A DNA stretch of 64,000 bases. Source: Actinoplanes sp. L3-i22 (GTDB lineage Bacteria > Actinomycetota > Actinomycetes > Mycobacteriales > Micromonosporaceae). Positions within the stretch are counted from its first letter, which is position 1. Every line of letters begins with the position of its first letter. The stretch spans positions 10,901,501 through 10,965,500 of the forward strand of contig NZ_AP024745.1 of assembly GCF_019704555.1 (NCBI RefSeq). The letters are read 5' to 3'. This document shows, in pieces, positions 17,943-26,640 of this stretch. Made by a program: the position numbers and the translations under genes. The notes under the pieces are model-generated. The model was not told the DNA's origin, did not search any database, and saw only the letters and a program-made list of their open reading frames with translations.

Positions 17943-19127
17943 TCACGCCGGCCGGAGCGGCGGCAGGCGGTGGTCCAGGATCCAGGCCTGCGGGTTGCCC
18001 TTGCGCATCAGCAGCCGGAAGACCACGGGCATCATGGCGTCCCGGATCGCGGCGCCGACCGGGCCGGCCACCTTGCCGCTGTTGCCGCGACGGCCGTAGG
18101 CGGCGACCTTCTCGACGCGCGGCCGCCGGCTCCCCTCGTACGCCAGCAATCCGGTTTTGATCTCGGGATTTTGCCGCAGGCTGTGACCGAGGACGACCGC
18201 GTCCTCCAGGGCCTGCGAGGCGCCCTGTCCGCTGGTCGGCGCCATCGCGTGCGCGGCGTCGCCGATCAGCACGATCCGGTCGTCGTGCCAGATCCGGACC
18301 GGCCCGAGGTCCTCGGTGTTCCACGGCCCGACCACCTCGTCGCTGGCCCGGACGATCGCCGCGGCCGGCTCCCCGGCGAAGAGCTCGATCAGGTGCGCCT
18401 TCCAGGACTCGGCGGTGAACGAGGCGGGGTCGACCGGCCGCTTGCTCGGCGGGTTCGCGAACCACCAGACCGAGCCGTCCGGCGCGGTCGCCCAGCCGAA
18501 GAACGCCCGGCGGCCGAACGACATCCGCATCACCCCCGCCGGCGGCCCGTCCACCGGGCCGGCGGTGAACCCGCCGGCATTGAGCAACCCGAGGTAGTGC
18601 GGTTCGCTCGCGCCGGGATCAAGAGCCTTGCGGGTACGGGATCGCAGCCCGTCCGCCCCGACCAGCAGATCCGCCCGCACCCGTCGCCCGTCGGCGAACT
18701 CCGCCTCGACCGCGTCCGGCCCGGTGACCGCCCCGGTCAGCGCCGCGCCGTAGACGACCGGAACGCCCCGCGCCTCGGCCTCGGCCCGCAGCGCGGCGTA
18801 GAGATCCGACCGGCGGATCGTGGTGGTCACCGTCCCGTCCGCGTCCGGCCCGCCCAGCGGCAGCTCGACGAGCAGCCGGCCGGCCGCGCCGTAGAGCCCC
18901 ATCGTCGCCGTCGGGAAGCCCCGGGCCAGCACCTTCGCCGGGTCGAGGCCGAGCGAGCGGAGCGCGTTGAGCCCGTTCACCGCGACGGTGAGGAACGCGC
19001 CGCGCTCGTCGGCGACCCCGCGCTCGTGACGTTCGTAGACGACCGGGTCGAACCCGGCGCTCTGCAGGGCGATGGCCGCGGCGGTGCCGGCGACGCCACC
19101 ACCGATCACGGCAGCTGTTTTAGTCAT
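17943..19127 (-). CDS. FAD-dependent monooxygenase (aromatic hydroxylase type)
   Basis: 394 residues from the ATG at 19127 (MTKTAAVIGGG). It carries the three FAD-hydroxylase fingerprints: GGGVAGTAAAIAL at the N-terminus, the DG motif LLVGADGLRSRTR and the GD motif VLIGDAAHAMAPTSGQGASQALEDA. The family inserts oxygen into aromatic or polyketide substrates using NAD(P)H and O2. It is divergent from a PadR regulator and its start codon overlaps a PadR-like operator, so expression is probably derepressed by a phenolic or antibiotic-like ligand. No biosynthetic cluster surrounds it, which favours catabolism or drug inactivation. Confidence 0.88.
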   Translation of the reverse strand: MTKTAAVIGGGVAGTAAAIALQSAGFDPVVYERHERGVADERGAFLTVAVNGLNALRSLGLDPAKVLARGFPTATMGLYGAAGRLLVELPLGGPDADGTVTTTIRRSDLYAALRAEAEARGVPVVYGAALTGAVTGPDAVEAEFADGRRVRADLLVGADGLRSRTRKALDPGASEPHYLGLLNAGGFTAGPVDGPPAGVMRMSFGRRAFFGWATAPDGSVWWFANPPSKRPVDPASFTAESWKAHLIELFAGEPAAAIVRASDEVVGPWNTEDLGPVRIWHDDRIVLIGDAAHAMAPTSGQGASQALEDAVVLGHSLRQNPEIKTGLLAYEGSRRPRVEKVAAYGRRGNSGKVAGPVGAAIRDAMMPVVFRLLMRKGNPQAWILDHRLPPLRPA

Positions 19128-19153
19128 AGAATGACTATCCATAGAATGACTAT
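19126..19153. promoter_or_regulatory. Duplicated operator ATAGAATGACTAT
   Basis: Two exact copies of ATAGAATGACTAT (19126-19138 and 19141-19153) lie 15 bp apart, each with inverted ATAG/CTAT ends. They fill the space between the monooxygenase start (19127, minus) and the PadR gene (19184, plus). On the minus strand the inner copy also gives a GATAGT -10-like box six bases before the monooxygenase ATG, so binding would block transcription. Confidence 0.65.
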
Positions 19154-19170
19154 GGTCCGTCAAGAGATCG

Positions 19171-19176
19171 TAGGCT
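19171..19176 (+). promoter_or_regulatory. -10 box TAGGCT, leaderless start for padR-like gene
   Basis: TAGGCT lies seven bases before ATG 19184 and no ribosome-binding site is present, which fits a leaderless transcript. Confidence 0.4.
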
Positions 19177-19183
19177 GCTTGGC

Positions 19184-19768
19184 ATGAAGCGCTCCCCACT
19201 TGCGATGCTGCTGCTGGCGCTGCTGGTGGAGGCGCCGATGCACCCGTACCGGATGCAGCAGGTGATCAAGGAGCGCGGGCAGGACCAACTGGTCAACGTG
19301 GCCCAGCGCAACAGCGTCTACCAGGCGCTGGACCGCCTGGTGCGGGACGGTCTGGCGCGCGCCGGCGAGACCAGCCGGGAGGCCGGGCGGCCGGAACGGA
19401 CCGTCTACGAGGTCACCGAGGAGGGCTCGGCCACGCTGCGCCGCTGGCTGCTGGAGATGCTGCCGGCGCCGGCCCGGGAGTTCCCCGAGTTCCCGGTCGC
19501 GCTGGCGTTTCTCGCCCTGCTCAGCCCGGTGGAGACCCGGGAGCTGCTGAACCGCCGGGTCGAGACGCTGGCCGAGCGGGTGGCCGCGATCGACGCCCAG
19601 GCCCCGCCCGGCCTGCCCCGGCTGTTCCTGATCGAGGACGAGTACCGGGCCGCCATGCTCCGCGCCGAGCTGGCCTGGCTCCGCGGCGTCGTCACCGACC
19701 TCGACAACGGCACGCTGACCTGGGACTGGGCCATGATCCAGGAGACCATGGCCCGGTTCGCCGGCTGA
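19184..19768 (+). CDS. PadR family transcriptional regulator
   Basis: 194 residues. The N-terminal winged helix is typical of PadR (LAMLLLALLVEAPMHPYRMQQVIKERG, then SVYQALDRLVRDGLARAGETSREAGRPERTVYEVTEEG, with the wing YEVT), followed by a C-terminal helical dimerisation domain (vinculin-like, about residues 100-190). PadR proteins repress detoxification or phenolic-acid genes until a ligand binds. The divergent monooxygenase and the duplicated palindromic repeat between them make a simple autoregulated repressor-target pair likely. Confidence 0.9.
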   Translation: MKRSPLAMLLLALLVEAPMHPYRMQQVIKERGQDQLVNVAQRNSVYQALDRLVRDGLARAGETSREAGRPERTVYEVTEEGSATLRRWLLEMLPAPAREFPEFPVALAFLALLSPVETRELLNRRVETLAERVAAIDAQAPPGLPRLFLIEDEYRAAMLRAELAWLRGVVTDLDNGTLTWDWAMIQETMARFAG

Positions 19769-19835
19769 TCAGACTGGCCCTGACAGGGATAGCTTCGCCC
19801 TTGATCCGGCCGGCTCCGCCGGGAGGATTGGGGGC

Positions 19836-20702
19836 ATGGCGCTCAACCGGCAACTCGGCGACTTCCTCAGGTCCCGGCGCGCGGCCCTGACCATCGACGA
19901 CGTCGGCCTGCCGGCCGGCGGTGCGACCCGCCGGGTGACCGGCCTGCGCCGCTCCGAGGTGGCCCAGCTGGCCGGCGTCAGCGTGGAGTACTACACCCGC
20001 CTGGAGCAGGGGCGCGCCGTGCACCCCTCGGACCAGGTGCTGCACGCGCTGGCCGACGGGCTGCGGCTCGACGACCTGGAGCGGCGGCACCTGATCGACC
20101 TGGCCCGGCCGGCTCCCACCGCCACCGGCCCGGCGCCGGCCGCGCGGGTCCGCCCCGCGCTGCGGCAGATGATCGAGGCGATGGAGCTGTCCCCGGCCTA
20201 CGTCCGCGACGCCGGCCTGGACATCGTCGACGGCAACGCCCTCTGGAAGCTGGTCTTCCCGCAGGTTGCCGCGTTGCCCCGGCGGGAGCGGAACATGGCC
20301 CGCTGGACGCTGCTGGATCCGGCCGCGCGCGACGTCTGGGTGGACTGGGAGCAGGTCGCCCGGGAGCACGCGCGGGTGCTGCGGGTCACCGCCGGCGCCG
20401 AGCCGCACAACCGGCGGGTAGCCGCACTGGTCGCCGAGCTGACCGCCGCCAGCCCGGACTTCGCCCGCTGGTGGGGCGAGAACCGGGTGCACGAGCGGAC
20501 CACCGGGATCAAACGGATCCGGCACCCGGTGGTCGGCGACCTCGAGCTCGGCTACGAGGTGCTGCGGCCGCTCGCCGATCCGGGACACACCCTGCTCGTC
20601 TACACGGCGCCGCGCGGCTCGGTCAGCTCCGAGCGCCTGCGCCTGCTCGCCAGCTGGGGCGCGACCGCGCCCCTCTCCGTGGAAGGAACACCATCACCAT
20701 GA
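19836..20702 (+). CDS. XRE-family regulator with MmyB-like ligand-binding domain
   Basis: 288 residues with GGGAGG before the ATG. Residues 5-75 are a Cro/C1 helix-turn-helix with the family signature RRVTGLRRSEVAQLAGVSVEYYTRLEQGR. The rest matches the MmyB-like PAS-type domain (YVRDAGLDIVDGNALWKLVFP, NMARWTLLDPAARDVWVDWEQVA, FARWWGENRV, HPVVGDLELGYEVL). In actinobacteria this family often sits beside a short-chain dehydrogenase that it controls. Its TGA overlaps the ATG of the next gene as ATGA, so the two are translationally coupled. Confidence 0.9.
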   Translation: MALNRQLGDFLRSRRAALTIDDVGLPAGGATRRVTGLRRSEVAQLAGVSVEYYTRLEQGRAVHPSDQVLHALADGLRLDDLERRHLIDLARPAPTATGPAPAARVRPALRQMIEAMELSPAYVRDAGLDIVDGNALWKLVFPQVAALPRRERNMARWTLLDPAARDVWVDWEQVAREHARVLRVTAGAEPHNRRVAALVAELTAASPDFARWWGENRVHERTTGIKRIRHPVVGDLELGYEVLRPLADPGHTLLVYTAPRGSVSSERLRLLASWGATAPLSVEGTPSP

Positions 20703-21541
20703 GCAAGACGTTTCTCGTCACCGGTGTCAGCTCCGGCCTCGGCGCCGCGATCGCCCGGCGGGCGCTGGCGGCCGGGCACCGGGTCGCCGGGACCGTGCGG
20801 ACCGAGGCCGACCGGGTGGCCTTCGAGACCGGGGGCGCCCGCGGCTACCTGCTCGACGTGACCGAGGAGGACCGGATCGGGCCGGTCGTCGCGCGGGTCG
20901 AGGCCGACCTGGGGCCGATCGACGTGCTGGTGGTCAACGCCGGGTACGGCCACGAGGGCACCTTCGAGGAGTCCTCGATGGCCGACCTGCGCCGGCAGTT
21001 CGAGGTGAACGTGTTCGGCGCGGTGGCCACCATGAAGGCGGTGCTGCCCGGCATGCGGGAGCGGCGGAGCGGAAGCATCCTGGTGATCACGTCGATGGGC
21101 GGGATGACCACGTTCCCCGGCGTCTCCTTCTACCACGGCAGCAAGTACGCCCTGGAGGGCATCGTCGACTCGCTGGCGCAGGAGGTGGCCGGGTTCGGCG
21201 TGCACGTGACCGCGGTGGCGCCGGGCGGGTTCCGCACCGAGTGGGCCGGCCGCTCGATGGTCCGGGCCGGCCGCAGCGTCCCCGACTACGACGAGGTGTT
21301 CGAGCCGGTCCGGGCCCGGCGGGCGGCCAACAGCGGGCACCAGGTCGGCGACCCGGACAAGGCCGGTGACGCGATTCTCGCCCTGGTCGCGGCGGCGAAG
21401 CCGCCGGTGCACGTGCTGCTCGGCTCGGACGCGCTGCGGCTGGTCGCGGCCGGCCGGCAGCGGGTGCGGGACGACCTGGACGCGTGGAGCGAGCTCAGCC
21501 GGTCGACCGACCACGCGGACGGCGGCCGGACGATCGGCTGA
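20699..21541 (+). CDS. Short-chain dehydrogenase/reductase
   Basis: 280 residues, ATG at 20699 in a 4-base overlap with the regulator, with GGAAGG upstream. Classical SDR features are present: TGVSSGLGAA cofactor loop (about 8-17), LLDV, NAGYG, and the catalytic Ser in ITSMGG plus YHGSKYALEG. The type resembles actinobacterial oxidoreductases regulated by MmyB-like proteins. The substrate is unknown. The ORF extending upstream to 20471 is only the shadow of the regulator. Confidence 0.9.
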   Translation: MSKTFLVTGVSSGLGAAIARRALAAGHRVAGTVRTEADRVAFETGGARGYLLDVTEEDRIGPVVARVEADLGPIDVLVVNAGYGHEGTFEESSMADLRRQFEVNVFGAVATMKAVLPGMRERRSGSILVITSMGGMTTFPGVSFYHGSKYALEGIVDSLAQEVAGFGVHVTAVAPGGFRTEWAGRSMVRAGRSVPDYDEVFEPVRARRAANSGHQVGDPDKAGDAILALVAAAKPPVHVLLGSDALRLVAAGRQRVRDDLDAWSELSRSTDHADGGRTIG

Positions 21542-21549
21542 GCTGGGGG

Positions 21550-22734
21550 TCAGGCGGCCGGGACCTTGATGATCAGCGCGTCGCCCTGACCACCGCCGCC
21601 GCAGAGCGAGGCCGCCCCGGTGCCGCCGCCACGGCGCTTGAGCTCCAGCGCCAGGGTGAGCACCAGCCGGGCGCCGGACATGCCGATCGGGTGCCCGAGG
21701 GCGATCGCCCCGCCGTTCACGTTGACCTTGCTCTCGTCGACCTTCAACTCACGCATCGACTGGATCGCCACCTGCGCGAACGCCTCGTTGATCTCGATCA
21801 GGTCGAGGTCCTCGACGGTCAGCCGGGCCTTGTCCAGCGCGTGCCGGATGGCGTTGGCCGGCTGGGACTGCAGCGAGCTGTCCGGCCCGGCCACGTTGCC
21901 GTGGGCGGTGATCTCGGCGAGCCAGGTGAGCCCGAGCTCCTCGGCCTTGGCCCGGCTCATCACCACGACGGCGGCGGCGCCGTCGGAGATCGGCGAGGCG
22001 GTGGCCGCGGTGATGGTGCCCTCCGGACTGAACGCCGGGCGCAGCTTGGCCAGCGACTCGGCGGTGGTGTCCGGCCGGACGCCCTCGTCGGTGTCGATCG
22101 GGCCGGGCGCCTTCCGGTCACCGGACGGCAGCGGCGCGATCTCCTCGGCGAACCGGCCCTCGCGCTGCGCGGCGGCGGCCCGCTGGTGGCTGAGCGCGGC
22201 GAACGCGTCCTGCTCGGCGCGGCTGATGTTCAGCCGGACGCCGGACTCCTCGGTGGTCGCGCCCATCGAGACGCCGGCCCACGGGTCGGTCAGCCCGTCC
22301 AGCGCCATGTGGTCCTTGACCACGGTGTCGCCGAACTTGGTGCCACGGCGCTGGTCCATCAGCAGGTGCGGGGCGTTGGTCATCGACTCCATGCCGCCGG
22401 CCACCACGATGTCGAACTCGCCGGCCCGGATCAGCTGGTCGGCCAGGGCGATCGCGTCCAGGCCGGAGAGGCACACCTTGTTGACGGTGACCGCCGGGAC
22501 GCTCATCGGGATGCCGGCCCCGACCGCCGCCTGACGGGCGGTGATCTGACCGGCGCCGGCCTGCAGGACCTGGCCCATGATCACGTACTGCACCTGGTCG
22601 GGGGCGACGCCGGCACGCTCCAGGGCGGCGGCGATGGCGTGCGCGCCGAGGGCCGTACCGCTCAGGTGCTTGAGGTTCCCGAGCAGCCGGCCCATCGGGG
22701 TCCGGGCGCCACTGATGATCACGGAGCTGGTCAT
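21550..22734 (-). CDS. Acetyl-CoA C-acetyltransferase (thiolase)
   Basis: 394 residues, full length for a biosynthetic thiolase. The nucleophile is Cys88 in NKVCLSGL; the catalytic loops [19 protein letters not shown] and [13 protein letters not shown] are intact. It condenses or cleaves acetoacetyl-CoA and could feed PHB, butyryl-CoA or ethylmalonyl-CoA routes together with the hydroxybutyryl-CoA dehydrogenase at 39815. It is divergent from methylmalonyl-CoA epimerase, the same pairing I recall in Streptomyces coelicolor (SCO5399/SCO5398). Confidence 0.93.
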   Translation of the reverse strand: MTSSVIISGARTPMGRLLGNLKHLSGTALGAHAIAAALERAGVAPDQVQYVIMGQVLQAGAGQITARQAAVGAGIPMSVPAVTVNKVCLSGLDAIALADQLIRAGEFDIVVAGGMESMTNAPHLLMDQRRGTKFGDTVVKDHMALDGLTDPWAGVSMGATTEESGVRLNISRAEQDAFAALSHQRAAAAQREGRFAEEIAPLPSGDRKAPGPIDTDEGVRPDTTAESLAKLRPAFSPEGTITAATASPISDGAAAVVVMSRAKAEELGLTWLAEITAHGNVAGPDSSLQSQPANAIRHALDKARLTVEDLDLIEINEAFAQVAIQSMRELKVDESKVNVNGGAIALGHPIGMSGARLVLTLALELKRRGGGTGAASLCGGGGQGDALIIKVPAA

Positions 22735-22816
22735 GGGTCACGTCCGATCTGCGTCGGCGGGGTGTGGTGGGTCACCCGGGCCGGGCTTAACGATGAGTCA
22801 GGTCGAGACTAGTGGC

Positions 22817-23314
22817 ATGACAGAGGACACATCGAGTACCGGCCATTTCGAGAATGTCACACTCGCCGGCGTCGAATTGCTCCGGATCGACCATGTCGGC
22901 ATAGCTGTTCCCGACTTGGACGAGGCGATCCGGTTTTACGAGGAAAACTTCGGTTTGCGGTGTGTGCACCAAGAGGCCAATGACGAACAGGGTGTCCGGG
23001 AGGCGATGCTCACCGTCGGTGACGGCACCGGCCCGCGGCTCCAACTGCTCGCCCCCGCCCGGCCCGACTCGGCGATCGCCAAGTTCCTCGACCGCAGCGG
23101 GCCCGGCCTGCAGCAACTCGCCTACACGGTGGCCGACGTGGAGGTCGCCTCGGCCGCCCTGCGGGCCCGCGGGATGCGGCTGCTCTACGACACCCCGAAG
23201 CGCGGAACGGCCGGGTCGAGGATCAATTTCGTCCACCCGAAGGACGCCGGCGGGGTGCTGGTCGAGCTGGTCGAGCCGGCCGGGGTGGTACGTCTCCCGG
23301 GTGATTCAGCCTGA
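22817..23314 (+). CDS. mce: Methylmalonyl-CoA epimerase
   Basis: 165 residues from ATG 22817; an alternative ATG lies at 22793 and neither has a clear ribosome site. It is a VOC-fold protein with two beta-alpha-beta-beta-beta modules: LLRIDHVGIAVPDLDEAIRFYEENFGL and LQQLAYTVADVEVASAALRARG, ending KDAGGVLVELVEP. The enzyme interconverts (2R)- and (2S)-methylmalonyl-CoA for propionate oxidation and polyketide precursors. The metal-ligand position that is His in the Propionibacterium enzyme (GLHH) reads GLQQ here, a change I believe is shared by actinomycete homologues. Cobalamin adenosyltransferase at 42744 fits the same pathway. Confidence 0.88.
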   Translation: MTEDTSSTGHFENVTLAGVELLRIDHVGIAVPDLDEAIRFYEENFGLRCVHQEANDEQGVREAMLTVGDGTGPRLQLLAPARPDSAIAKFLDRSGPGLQQLAYTVADVEVASAALRARGMRLLYDTPKRGTAGSRINFVHPKDAGGVLVELVEPAGVVRLPGDSA

Positions 23315-23564
23315 CGTGAGCCCGGCCACCTGGCAGGATCGGTGCCATTGAGCAGGTCCGACGACCCCATCGGCCGGGGCCCGATCACCCGAAGCCCCGA
23401 GTCAGCAGGTGGCGGCGGGAGGGCGCCGGGCTCCTCCGGTGAGTGACTGTCGTCCTCCGAACGGCCCGGCACCCGCCCGCGCACCAGCTCAAAGCTGATC
23501 TACATTGGGGTTCGAGAGTCACTTCGCCCTTGCATGTCCGCCCCCTTCTCGCCAGGATGGCGCA
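23315..23564. other. Upstream region of the Scy-like gene
   Basis: 250 bases without a supported gene. Bases 23490-23525 are less GC-rich (AGCTGATCTACATTGGGG) and probably hold the promoter of the coiled-coil gene at 23565, but no -35/-10 pair is convincing. Confidence 0.35.
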
Positions 23565-24890
23565 ATGCCCCAGCAGCAGGATCAGTCCGTGGACTTCTTC
23601 GAAACCGCGAATACCCAGCACGACTTCACCGTCGTCCTGCGTGGTTACGACCGCCAGCAGGTCGACGGCCACATCGGCCGGCTGCTGGCCGCGCTGAACC
23701 AGGCCTATCAGGCCCGCGGCGAGGCCGAGCAGCGGATGAACGACGCCCAGCGCCGCCTGCGCCAGGCCGAGCAGCGGCTGAACGTGCTCGAGCAGAAGCT
23801 CGCCGACAGCAACAAGCTGCTCGAGGAGAACAACCGGCCGACGCTCTCCGGGCTGGGCACCCGGGTCGAGCAGATCCTGCGGCTCGCCGAGGAGCAGGCC
23901 AACGACCACCGGGGCGAAGCCAAGCGGGAGAGCGAGGGCATCCTCTCCGCCGCACGGCTCGAGGCCCGGGAGATCACCGACAAGGCGCGGGCCGAGGCCG
24001 CCGCGATGAAGGCGACCGCCGAGCGCGAGGCCGGTCAGGTCCGCACGCACGCCGAGCGCGAGGCCGCCGAGGCCCGGGTCCAGGCCCGCCGCGAGGCCGA
24101 CACGCTCCGGTCGGACGCCGACCGCGAGACCAAGCAGCTGCGTACGGTCACCGCGCACGAGGTCGCCGAGCTCAAGTCGACCGTCGAGCGCGAGGTCTCC
24201 TCGCTGCGCGCCACCGCCGAGCGGGAGATCACCCAGGCCCGGGCGAAGGCCGGCCGCGAGGCCGAGGAGAAGCGCGCCGAGGCCACCAAGATGCTCGCCG
24301 ACGCCCGGGACAAGCGCGACAAGGACCTGCAGGCCCTGGCCCTGGAGATCGCCGAGCGCCGGGAGAAGGCCGAGACCGAGGAGTCGCAGCGGCACGCCGC
24401 CCAGCTCCAGGCCACCCAGAAGATGGTGTCCGAGGGTGAGGAGCGGGCCCGCGCCGCGGAGGACCGCGCCAAGGAGATCGAGCAGCGCGCCGAGAGCCGC
24501 CGCATCGAGTCCGAGCGCAGCGCCGCCGAGGCGGTGGAGAAGGCCCGCGCCCTCGCCGAGAAGACCGTCTCCGAGGCCCGGTCCGAGGCCAACCGTCTGC
24601 TCAGCGAGTCGCGCACCGAGGCCGAGCTGACCACCCAGGCCGCCCGCCGCGAGGTCGAGGACCTCACCCGCCAGAAGGACGCGGTCACCAACCAGCTGGG
24701 GCAGATGCTCTCCGGCCTTTCGGGTCTGGTGCCCGGTGTGGGCGCTGCCGCGGCGGCTCCCGCGGCTGCCGCAGCGGTGGCCGCTGCCGCCGCTCCGCAG
24801 CAGGCCACGGCCCCGAAGCCGGGCCAGCCGGCCCCGTCGGCCGAGACCGAGACCGGCGACGAGCCGGTGGCTGCCAAGACGAATTCGTAA
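23565..24890 (+). CDS. DivIVA-like coiled-coil cytoskeletal protein (Scy-like)
   Basis: 441 residues from ATG 23565 (AGGATGG upstream; the in-frame start at 23505 lacks a site). A short DivIVA-like N-terminal module (FTVVLRGYDRQQVDGHIGRLLAALNQAY, about 20-50) is followed by nearly 330 residues of highly charged coiled coil rich in Ala, Glu and Arg with AEREA-type repeats, then a Gly/Ala/Pro-rich tail. Position next to mce and a paralogue equals the scy-filP locus of Streptomyces, where Scy is the polarisome scaffold that organises hyphal tips with DivIVA and FilP. This protein is much shorter than Streptomyces Scy, so it may combine Scy and FilP traits. A strong terminator follows. Confidence 0.8.
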   Translation: MPQQQDQSVDFFETANTQHDFTVVLRGYDRQQVDGHIGRLLAALNQAYQARGEAEQRMNDAQRRLRQAEQRLNVLEQKLADSNKLLEENNRPTLSGLGTRVEQILRLAEEQANDHRGEAKRESEGILSAARLEAREITDKARAEAAAMKATAEREAGQVRTHAEREAAEARVQARREADTLRSDADRETKQLRTVTAHEVAELKSTVEREVSSLRATAEREITQARAKAGREAEEKRAEATKMLADARDKRDKDLQALALEIAERREKAETEESQRHAAQLQATQKMVSEGEERARAAEDRAKEIEQRAESRRIESERSAAEAVEKARALAEKTVSEARSEANRLLSESRTEAELTTQAARREVEDLTRQKDAVTNQLGQMLSGLSGLVPGVGAAAAAPAAAAAVAAAAAPQQATAPKPGQPAPSAETETGDEPVAAKTNS

Positions 24891-24899
24891 CCCTCCGTC

Positions 24900-24949
24900 C
24901 CGGTCTCTCCGGTTGCGGACTCCTCGCGAGTACGCAACGGTGAGACCGG
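24900..24949 (+). terminator. Terminator after the Scy-like gene
   Basis: CCGGTCTC (24900-24907) and GAGACCGG (24942-24949) close a long, nearly continuous stem (inner TTGCG/CGCAA and ACTC/GAGT pairs), followed by a short TTTT at about 24957. A second perfect hairpin, CCGGAG TTT CTCCGG, lies at 24977-24991. Confidence 0.8.
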
Positions 24950-25131
24950 TCGGCGGCTTTTGTGACGCGGGCCGTTCCGGAGTTTCTCCGGTGCGGCCTG
25001 TCTCGTTTCGGCGCGTAGCCTGGGTTCCGCACGGCACCTGGTCGGACAATTCGTAACTACTCCGCATAGTCCCGCTCAAGCCGGTGTGTAACGACATGCC
25101 GTAGGACTAGGCGTATGTGAGGATGGACAGC

Positions 25132-26553
25132 ATGTCGCACGGCGGTGAAATCTTCGGCCTTGGCGGAGACTCGGCCACCGAGCCGAGCTTCGAGACCGCT
25201 CTGCGAGGTTATGAGCGGAAGCAGGTCGAGAGATACGTCGCCCGCGCCGAGAACGAGATCGCCGCGCTGGCCGCCGAGCGTGAGCAGGCGTATTCGCAGA
25301 TCCAGGCGATGGCCGCGCAGATCGAACGGCTCCAGCAGGAGATCACTCAGGCCCGCCGCAACAACGGCGTCTCGGGCGAGGTCTCCTTCCGGCACCTCGG
25401 GCACCGGGTCGAGCAGATCCTGGTCCTCGCCGAGGAGCAGGCCGAGGTGATCAAGGCCTCGGCCACCGACGACATCGCCGGCCGGCTCGCCGAGGCGGAG
25501 CGGATCCGGGCCGAGGCCGAGGCGCACGCCCACGACGCGGTGCGGGACTTCGAGGTCGCACTCGCCGCCCGCCGCGCCGAGGAGGAGAAGTCCGACACGA
25601 TCAAGCGCACCGCCGCGGACAAGGCGGTCGCCACCGCCCGGCAGACCGCCGAGCAGATCCGGACCGAGAGCGAGGCCATGCTGGCCCGCGCCCGGGCCGA
25701 GGCGCAGCACCTGGGTGACAAGGCGGCGAGCGAGGCCCAGCGGGCCCGCGCCGAGGTGGACGGCTACGTCCAGTCCACCCGGGTGCAGGCCGAGCAGGAG
25801 CTGAAGGCGCTGCGCGAGAAGACCAACCAGGAGATCACCACCCGCCGGACGGACGCCGAGCGCGAGCAGTCCGACCTGAAGGCCGCCGTCGAGCACGAGC
25901 TGGCGCTGCGCCGGCACGCGGTGATCGAGGAGATGGGCCAGATGCGCGCCGGCGTCGAGAAGCAGTGCGCCGACCTGCGCAGCGAGGCCGACAAGTACGC
26001 GGAGGAGGTGCTCCGCCGCTCCGACGAGCAGGCCACCGCCACCCGCAAGGAGCTCTCCACCCAGCAGGAGAAGATCGGCCAGGCCGGCCGTGAGCTGGAG
26101 GCCGCCCAGGCCAAGGTCGCCGAGTCCGAGCGCCGCCTGGCCACCGCGCAGGACCACGCGCGGACCGCGGAGAAGGAGACCGAGCTGGTCGAGCAGCGGC
26201 TGGACGAGGCCCGCAAGCAGCTGGAGAGCGAGCTGCAGCGGGTGGAGAGCGCGCAGCGGGCCGGCGAGGCCGCCGAGCGGCACGCCACCGACGTCCGCCG
26301 CCAGGTGCAGCTGGAGGCGAAGCGGGTGGCCGAGCTGGCCGCCGCCGCGGTGCTGGCCGCCGCCGCGTCCCCGGCCGAGGACCACGAGGCGGACCACAAA
26401 CCCGCCACCGCCGACAAGGCCCCGCTCACCGTCGCGGAGAAGAACGAGAAGAACGACAAGGCGGAGAAGCCGGCGGCGCAGCCCGCCAAGGTGACCGCCT
26501 CGGCGAAGGTGACCGTGCCCCAGGCGAGCCGGGTCCCCGCGGACGCTGAGTGA
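25132..26553 (+). CDS. Coiled-coil filament protein (FilP-like), paralogue of the upstream gene
   Basis: 473 residues from ATG 25132 (GAGGA eight bases upstream; in-frame ATGs at 25117 and 25123 are weaker). The N-terminal FETALRGYERKQVERYVARAENEIAALAAEREQAY parallels the DivIVA-like module of the preceding protein, and both carry GHRVEQIL/GTRVEQIL followed by AEEQA. About 330 residues of coiled coil follow and then an Ala/Lys/Glu-rich tail. In Streptomyces FilP forms intermediate-filament-like networks that stiffen hyphal tips. A separate terminator and a 240-bp spacer indicate independent transcription. Assignment rests on gene order, domain layout and paralogy. Confidence 0.78.
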   Translation: MSHGGEIFGLGGDSATEPSFETALRGYERKQVERYVARAENEIAALAAEREQAYSQIQAMAAQIERLQQEITQARRNNGVSGEVSFRHLGHRVEQILVLAEEQAEVIKASATDDIAGRLAEAERIRAEAEAHAHDAVRDFEVALAARRAEEEKSDTIKRTAADKAVATARQTAEQIRTESEAMLARARAEAQHLGDKAASEAQRARAEVDGYVQSTRVQAEQELKALREKTNQEITTRRTDAEREQSDLKAAVEHELALRRHAVIEEMGQMRAGVEKQCADLRSEADKYAEEVLRRSDEQATATRKELSTQQEKIGQAGRELEAAQAKVAESERRLATAQDHARTAEKETELVEQRLDEARKQLESELQRVESAQRAGEAAERHATDVRRQVQLEAKRVAELAAAAVLAAAASPAEDHEADHKPATADKAPLTVAEKNEKNDKAEKPAAQPAKVTASAKVTVPQASRVPADAE

Positions 26554-26559
26554 CCACGA

Positions 26560-26586
26560 GGGCCGCCATCCGTCGATTGGCGGCCC
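26560..26586 (+). terminator. Terminator after the FilP-like gene
   Basis: GGGCCGCCA (26560-26568) and TGGCGGCCC (26578-26586) form a perfect 9-bp stem with a 9-nt loop, starting seven bases after the stop codon and followed by TT. Confidence 0.8.
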
Positions 26587-26640
26587 TTGCACCGCGGCGA
26601 TAGCCTCCGGAGGCTCGTCGTCCGCTGTGGAGGTCCCCGC

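Noticed and set aside
17943..21541. Natural-product biosynthetic cluster
   Set aside because: Only a monooxygenase, an SDR and regulators are present; no synthase, NRPS, PKS or resistance/export genes adjoin them.
21620..22534. 304-residue plus-strand ORF opposite the thiolase
   Set aside because: It is antisense to a thiolase with all catalytic residues; Ser/Ala/Arg-rich composition without recognisable domains.
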